DNA of 26,059 nt from JAFAVZ01 sp036009105 (GTDB taxonomy: Bacteria; Acidobacteriota; Thermoanaerobaculia; Gp7-AA8), in assembly GCA_036009105.1 (NCBI GenBank), contig DASYMJ010000054.1, positions 1 to 26,059 of the forward strand, given 5' to 3'. The position numbers were made by a program, and so were the translations under genes. This document shows, one piece after another, positions 21,213 through 26,059 of the stretch. Below the pieces are notes generated by a model. That model was not told the DNA's origin, ran no database searches, and worked only from the letters and a program-made list of their open reading frames with translations. Every line of letters starts with the position of its first letter. The stretch's first letter is position 1.

Positions 21213-23603
21213 ATGAGTAGCATTCCCGCACAGGAGTACCCCGATCGCATCGGCCTGGCCGACGAAGGAATCACGCAGCCGGACTTCACGCCGTACATCC
21301 CCCCGGAGCGCAACCTTCGCGAGCTGACGCCGCTGCCGGTCATCGTCGGCACCATCCTGGGCATCATCTTCGGGGCCTCCTCCCTTTACCTGGTCCTCAA
21401 AGTCGGTCTCACCGTCAGCGCATCGATCCCGGTGGCCGTCATCTCCATCACCTTCTTCCGCATTCTCTCCAAGCTCGGCGGCCGCGACGCCACCATTCTG
21501 GAGAACAACGTGGTGCAGACGGCCGGCTCGGCCGGCGAGTCGATCGCCTTCGGCGTCGGCGTCACCATGCCGGCCATCCTCATTCTCGGCTTCGACCTGG
21601 AGATCACCCGGGTGATGCTGGTAGCTGTGCTGGGCGGCCTGATCGGCATCCTGATGATGATCCCCCTGCGGCGCGCCCTCATCGTGGCGCAGCACGGCAT
21701 CCTCAAGTACCCGGAAGGCACTGCCTGCGCCGAGGTGCTGAAGGCCGGCGCCAGCGATGAGTCGCGCGAAGCGGCCTCGGAGCAGGCGAAGGCGGAGCAG
21801 GAAGCGCTGGGCGGCGCGCAGACCAGCGCCAAGACCATCTTCACCGGCTTCGGCATCGGCCTGGTGTACAAGACGGCGATGGTCGCCTTCCGCGGCTGGC
21901 GGGATACGCCGGAGAAGGTTTTCGGCGCGCCGTTCACCGCGGCCTCCATCTCGGCAGAGATCTCGCCCGAGCTTCTCGGCGTCGGCTACATCATCGGGCC
22001 GCGCGTCGCGTCCATCATGTGCGCCGGCGGCGTGCTGGCCTACCTCGTCCTCATCCCCATGATCAAGTTCTTCGGCGCGTCGCTCACCACGCCGCTCGCG
22101 CCGGAAACCACCGCGCTGATCAGGGACATGTCGCCCGGCGCGATCCGCAACGCGTACGTCCTCTACATCGGCGCCGGCGCCGTCGCCGCGGGCGGCATCA
22201 TCAGCGTGCTGCGCTCCCTCCCCATCATCTGGCACGGCCTGAAAGGCGGCCTGGCCGACTTCAAGGGGACCAAGGCCGAGACGCGCAGCGCCATCCCCCG
22301 CACCGACCGCGACCTCTCCATGAAGGTCGTCCTCATCGGCATCATCGCCCTCCTCCTCGTGATCGCCTTCGCCAACCCGCTGTACGTGGGCGGCACGGGC
22401 ATCACCGAGCGCATCGCCGCGGCGTTCCTGATCATCATTTTCGGCTTCCTCTTCGTGACCGTCTCCTCCCGCCTCACCGGCGAGATCGGCTCCTCCTCCA
22501 ACCCGATCTCGGGCATGACGGTCGCCACCCTCCTGCTGACCTGCCTCATCTTCGTCGTCCTCGGCTGGACCGGTTCGAACTACTTTGTCACCGCGCTCTC
22601 CATCGGCGCCATCGTCTGCATCGCTTCCTCCAACGGCGGGACCACGTCGCAAGACCTCAAGACCGGCTATCTCGTCGGCGCCACGCCGAAGAACCAGCAG
22701 ATCGCCATCCTCATCGGCGCGCTGGCCTCGGCGCTGGTCCTGGGACCAATCCTCCTCAAGCTGAACGCGACCGGCTCCGTCTACGTCCCGGTCGGCTCGA
22801 ACCTCGGGGAAGGCATCCACGCCGGCAAGGTGCAGCCCGGAGAGACGGTCGACGTCTCCACGCTCCATCGCCGCGAGCACATCGAGGGCTCGCTCTACAC
22901 CGGCGCGCGGGACACGAAGGAGTACTTCGTGTGGCATCGCCAGGATGCTTCCGGCGGCAACGCCGAGAAGTACCTCGTGGACGACAGCGGCAAGCCGGTC
23001 TACTTCGTCGATCCCGGCATCAACGGTACCATCAAGAAGCTCGGCAACGGGCAGAACCTGCAAAAGTACGACGCCCCGAAGGCGACGCTGATGTCGTACA
23101 TCATCAAGGGCATCCTGGGCGGCAAGCTGCCGTGGGGCCTGGTGCTCCTCGGCGCGATGATCGCCATCGTGCTGGAGATGTCCGGCATCCCCTCGCTGGC
23201 TTTCGCGGTCGGCGTCTACCTGCCGCTCTCGTCCTCCTCCCCGATCTTCATCGGCGGCTTGATCCGCTGGCTGGTGGACCGCTGGATCGGCGGCACCAAG
23301 TTCCGCGGCCGCAACCTCACCGAGGAGCAGCTGACGGCGGAAGGGGACAAGAGTCCGGGCGTGCTGATGGCCTCCGGCTACATCGCGGGAGGCGCGATCG
23401 CCGGCATCCTCATCGCGTTCCTGGCCGGCGTGCCGTTCATGTCGTCCTTCAACGACAAGATTGCCGCGGCCTCGGAGCACAATCCGTTCTTCGGCGGCGC
23501 GAGCGCGGACCTGCTGGCGCTCATCCCGTTCGTGATCCTGGTGGTCCTGCTCTACCTGACCGGACGGGAGTCGATCCTGGCCCATCGCGCATCGCGAACC
23601 TGA
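21213..23603 (+). CDS. OPT-family oligopeptide transporter
   Basis: This 796-residue multi-span membrane protein resembles the bacterial branch of the oligopeptide transporter (OPT) superfamily, which imports peptides or metal-peptide complexes with protons. N-terminal signatures are ELTPLPVIVGTILGIIFGAS, GLTVSASIPVAVISI and NNVVQTAGSAGESIAFGVG; later come YPEGTACAEVLKAG and ASSNGGTTSQDLKTGYLVGA. About a dozen or more hydrophobic segments are visible. A hydrophilic insert of about 100 residues near 530-625 (from GSVYVPVGSNLGEGIHAG to YDAPKAT) would face one side of the membrane. The ATG at 21213 has GAGGAG 8 nt upstream; the reading frame extends earlier but through repeat-like sequence. Substrate unknown. 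Confidence 0.92.
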   Translation: MSSIPAQEYPDRIGLADEGITQPDFTPYIPPERNLRELTPLPVIVGTILGIIFGASSLYLVLKVGLTVSASIPVAVISITFFRILSKLGGRDATILENNVVQTAGSAGESIAFGVGVTMPAILILGFDLEITRVMLVAVLGGLIGILMMIPLRRALIVAQHGILKYPEGTACAEVLKAGASDESREAASEQAKAEQEALGGAQTSAKTIFTGFGIGLVYKTAMVAFRGWRDTPEKVFGAPFTAASISAEISPELLGVGYIIGPRVASIMCAGGVLAYLVLIPMIKFFGASLTTPLAPETTALIRDMSPGAIRNAYVLYIGAGAVAAGGIISVLRSLPIIWHGLKGGLADFKGTKAETRSAIPRTDRDLSMKVVLIGIIALLLVIAFANPLYVGGTGITERIAAAFLIIIFGFLFVTVSSRLTGEIGSSSNPISGMTVATLLLTCLIFVVLGWTGSNYFVTALSIGAIVCIASSNGGTTSQDLKTGYLVGATPKNQQIAILIGALASALVLGPILLKLNATGSVYVPVGSNLGEGIHAGKVQPGETVDVSTLHRREHIEGSLYTGARDTKEYFVWHRQDASGGNAEKYLVDDSGKPVYFVDPGINGTIKKLGNGQNLQKYDAPKATLMSYIIKGILGGKLPWGLVLLGAMIAIVLEMSGIPSLAFAVGVYLPLSSSSPIFIGGLIRWLVDRWIGGTKFRGRNLTEEQLTAEGDKSPGVLMASGYIAGGAIAGILIAFLAGVPFMSSFNDKIAAASEHNPFFGGASADLLALIPFVILVVLLYLTGRESILAHRASRT

Positions 23604-23660
23604 GCCCCTCACCCGGCCTTCGGCCACCCTCTCCCCGCTCGGGCGGGGAGAGGGCCTGAG
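23604..23660. repeat. CCTCACCCGGCCTTCGGCC-type palindromic repeat
   Basis: It starts right after the OPT stop codon. It contains a short GGCC-TTC-GGCC hairpin and a perfect 11-bp stem CCCTCTCCCCG / CGGGGAGAGGG (23627-23637 with 23644-23654) with a 6-base loop. Sequences of the form 'CCCTCACCCGGCCTTCGGCC' are common as dispersed repeats in many high-GC bacteria. It may double as a terminator for the transporter gene, though no T-tract follows. Confidence 0.75.
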
Positions 23661-23702
23661 AGCCTTTCCGTTCCGTCGGGCGTATCCTTGTGGAACGGTC
23701 CA

Positions 23703-26059
23703 ATGGAACTGGGGTGCTTCACATTCTTTCTGTTCGTGCTCGTGGTCGTGGCGATCGTCATCGCCGCGAATGCGAGCCGCCGCGCGGCCCGGCTGAATAG
23801 CGAGATCGGCACGCTGCGGTTGACCATCGACATGCTCGGCCGCCGGGTGAGCGAGCTGCGGGTCCAGATGGAGCGCCGCGGGACGCCGACGGCGGAGCAG
23901 CCGACCCCGATGCCTCCGGAAGTGGTGCCAGAGCCCCGGCCCGAGCCGCAGCCCGAGGTGGTGCCCGAGCCGCAACCGGAGCCCGAGCCCACGCCCGCAC
24001 CGCAGCCGGAGCCGATCCGGGAGCCGGAGCCCGAGGCGCCGCCCATCATCGAGGAGCCTCCTCCTTCTCCACCGCCCCCGCCCCCCCTCCGCCCCTCCCC
24101 ACCGCCCCGTCCGGCGTTCGACTGGGACAGCCTGATCGGCGTCAAGCTCTTCTCCTGGATTGCCGGCATCGCCCTCGTGCTGGCGGCGGTATTCTTCCTC
24201 CGCTACTCCGTCGAGCACGGCTGGCTCTCGCCCATCGTGCGCGCGACAATGGGGGTCATCACCGGCACGGTGCTGCTCGCCGTCTGCGAGCTGCGCGTGG
24301 CGCGGGACTACAAATTCACGGCGAACGCGCTGCACGGCGCCGGCATCGCCATCCTCTACTCCACGCTCTTCGCCACCTATGCGCTGTGGCACCTGCTGCC
24401 GTCGTTCGTGGTCGGCATGCTGATGCTGATGGTCACGGCGGTGGCGGTGGGGCTGGCCATCCGGCGCGACTCCATCTTCATCGCCCTGCTGGGCCTGGTC
24501 GGCGGCTTCGCCACGCCGGCCATGCTCTCCACCGGCGAGAACAATCCGATCGGCCTGTTCGGGTACCTGCTGCTGCTCAATGCCGGCCTGGCCTGGGTGG
24601 CGTACAAGAAGCGGTGGCCGCTGTTGACGGCGTGCAGCGTCGCCTTCAGCGTGTTGTGGCAGTGGCTGTGGATCTGGAAGTTCCTCACCGAGTCGCAACT
24701 GGCGCTGGCGGTGGGGATCTTCATCGCCTTCGCGGCGATGGCGGCGAGCGCGATGTTCTTCGGGCGGCGCGAGGACGGCACGCAAGGCATCTTCGATCGC
24801 ATCGGCGCGGCGGGCGTCGCGCTGCCGCTGCTCTTCGCCGTCTTCAGCGCGGCGGTGCCGGCGTACGGCGAGCACTACAACCTGCTGTTCGGCTTCCTGC
24901 TCCTGATCTGCGCCGGCCTGGCGCTCGTGGCGCGGCTGCGCGGCCCGCTCTGGCTGCACAGCCTGGGCGGTATCAGCGCGGTGCTCGTCTTCCTCATCTG
25001 GAGCTTCAACGTCGGGACGGGCATCTGGCCGGCCGGCCTGTGGTGGGCCGCGGCCTTCATCGCGCTCTTCCTCGCGGCCGGCATCTGGGTCCGTACCGCC
25101 GCGGTGTTCGCCGCCGCCGCGCTCTTCTTCGTGGTGCCGATGTACGCGTGGGAACAGACCGGCGCGCTGCTGTTCATCGTTGCCTTCCTGCTCCTCGCCG
25201 CCGTCGCCGCGTACGCCATCTACTTCGGCCGCGGCGGCCTCTATTACCTCGCCTCGTTCTTCGTCATCGCCGCGGAGGCGATCTGGTCGTCGGAGCATCT
25301 CGACGAGTCGCGCCTCATCGCCGGCCTCACCCTCTACGGCGTCTTCGCCCTCTTCTTCCTCGGCGTGCCGATGCTGGCCCGCCGCTTCGGCCGCAACCTC
25401 ACGCCGCGCAACGGCGTCACCGTCCTGCTCCTGCTCAGCCTGGGGCTGCTCTTCTTCCTCTCCGTCGGGGCGATCGCGAACGCCGCGCTGTGGGGGCTCG
25501 CGCTGCTGCTGGCGGTGGTCAACGTCGGCGCGCTGATCGAGGCGCGCGCCGGCTCGAACCCGATCCTCTCCGCCATCGCCGGCATCCTCTCCTGGATCGT
25601 GATCGGCGTCTGGTGGACGAGCGCCACGGTGGTGGCGAACCTCATCCCCTCGATGATCGTGCTGGCCGGCTTCGGCCTGCTCGTGGTGGCCGGCAACCTC
25701 TGGGCGCGGAAGGGGGCCGCCGACGCGGGCGAGTTCGAGCGCGACACCTATCTCGGTCTGGCCGGGCACGTCTTCCTCGCCTTCGTCGCCTCGCAGGTCT
25801 CGCTCTCGTTTCCGCCCTGGCCGATGCTCGGCGTGCTGCTCGTCCTCGACCTGGCGGTCGGCGTGGCCGCGCTCTGGCTGCGCCGCGCGTCGCTGCTCAC
25901 CGCGGCCATGGCCGCCTCGCAGGTCGTGCTGATGATCTGGGCCACGCACGCGCAGGTGGTGCCGTGGCCGTACGTCGCGTTCGGCGCGGCCCTCTGCGTC
26001 GCGGCGTTCGCGCTGCTCTGGCTCCGCCTCGACCGCCGCTTCGCCCTGCCCGCCGTCGT
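23703..26059 (+). CDS. DUF2339 membrane protein, 5' part
   Basis: The frame is open from the ATG at 23703 to the window edge (785 codons, no stop). The N-terminal membrane segment (about residues 5-22) is followed by a short coiled coil (NSEIGTLRLTIDMLGRRVSE). A Pro/Glu-rich linker of P-E-P-Q-P-E type and a polyproline stretch lead to about residue 139. From DWDSLIGVKLFSWIAGIALV onward there is a long series of hydrophobic segments, with the DUF2339 landmarks F-F-L-R-Y-S, A-L-H-G-A-G-I-A-I-L-Y, L-L-G-L-V-G-G-F-A-T-P and S-T-G-E-N-N-P. The family is a large polytopic membrane protein of unknown function. No ribosome binding site is obvious; TATCCT lies 14 nt before the ATG. Confidence 0.88.
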   Translation, partial: MELGCFTFFLFVLVVVAIVIAANASRRAARLNSEIGTLRLTIDMLGRRVSELRVQMERRGTPTAEQPTPMPPEVVPEPRPEPQPEVVPEPQPEPEPTPAPQPEPIREPEPEAPPIIEEPPPSPPPPPPLRPSPPPRPAFDWDSLIGVKLFSWIAGIALVLAAVFFLRYSVEHGWLSPIVRATMGVITGTVLLAVCELRVARDYKFTANALHGAGIAILYSTLFATYALWHLLPSFVVGMLMLMVTAVAVGLAIRRDSIFIALLGLVGGFATPAMLSTGENNPIGLFGYLLLLNAGLAWVAYKKRWPLLTACSVAFSVLWQWLWIWKFLTESQLALAVGIFIAFAAMAASAMFFGRREDGTQGIFDRIGAAGVALPLLFAVFSAAVPAYGEHYNLLFGFLLLICAGLALVARLRGPLWLHSLGGISAVLVFLIWSFNVGTGIWPAGLWWAAAFIALFLAAGIWVRTAAVFAAAALFFVVPMYAWEQTGALLFIVAFLLLAAVAAYAIYFGRGGLYYLASFFVIAAEAIWSSEHLDESRLIAGLTLYGVFALFFLGVPMLARRFGRNLTPRNGVTVLLLLSLGLLFFLSVGAIANAALWGLALLLAVVNVGALIEARAGSNPILSAIAGILSWIVIGVWWTSATVVANLIPSMIVLAGFGLLVVAGNLWARKGAADAGEFERDTYLGLAGHVFLAFVASQVSLSFPPWPMLGVLLVLDLAVGVAALWLRRASLLTAAMAASQVVLMIWATHAQVVPWPYVAFGAALCVAAFALLWLRLDRRFALPAV

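Noticed and set aside
21150..25949. A 1,599-codon open frame on the minus strand opposite the OPT and DUF2339 genes
   Set aside because: It lies antisense to two genes with clear family motifs. Its translation is extremely rich in Arg, Glu, Asp, His and Gln with no recognisable domain, as expected from the complementary frame of a GC-rich gene.

Overview
This is a high-GC (roughly two-thirds G+C), gene-dense bacterial chromosomal window. The best guess is an uncultured member of the Acidobacteriota. The signs are a VWA protein of the 'acidobacterial VWFA-related' type, a GAF protein with a polyproline linker and a helical C-terminal domain, and many short palindromic repeats at gene ends. There are no rRNAs, tRNAs, phage genes, transposases or CRISPR arrays. 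The taxonomy is inference; the gene calls rest on motifs read in the translations.

Layout. 1-2.3 kb: the 3' end of a DUF4097-type repeat protein, a perfect 30-bp inverted repeat, a polytopic membrane protein, and a convergent small hypothetical gene. 2.4-4.1 kb (minus strand): a probable operon of a TPR/BamE-like lipoprotein, an FmdB zinc-ribbon protein and an EcsC protein. 4.2-8.6 kb (plus): a GAF protein behind a textbook sigma-70-like promoter, a Slt70-like lytic transglycosylase and an RraB-family protein. 8.6-10.5 kb (minus): a large secreted VWA protein. 10.5-11.65 kb (plus): a membrane-anchored SpoIIE/RsbU-type phosphatase. 11.6-12.7 kb (minus): two exported thioredoxin-fold proteins. 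12.7-18.1 kb (plus): MobB, a Gph-type HAD phosphatase, phosphoserine phosphatase, a class-V aminotransferase, 3-phosphoglycerate dehydrogenase and an aldo/keto reductase. 18.25-21.03 kb: a divergent UvrA. 21.2-23.6 kb: an OPT-family transporter. 23.7 kb to the edge: a DUF2339 membrane protein, cut by the window.

How the genes work together. The clearest pathway is phosphorylated serine biosynthesis. SerA, a class-V aminotransferase standing in for SerC, and SerB are encoded in the order serB-aminotransferase-serA, with ATGA overlaps between neighbours. Upstream lie a phosphoglycolate-phosphatase-like gene and mobB. The rest is envelope and housekeeping: murein hydrolysis, lipoprotein, exported redox proteins, peptide transport, DNA repair.

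The most unusual content is non-coding. At least five sequence families of inverted repeats sit directly at gene ends, and several supply coding sequence, stop codons or a start codon to the flanking genes. UvrA has a C-terminal tail of about 20 residues encoded by one of them. Several genes also have a TANNNT box 7-9 nt before the start codon and no Shine-Dalgarno sequence, which suggests leaderless transcription. I found no convincing new defence, mobile or biosynthetic system.
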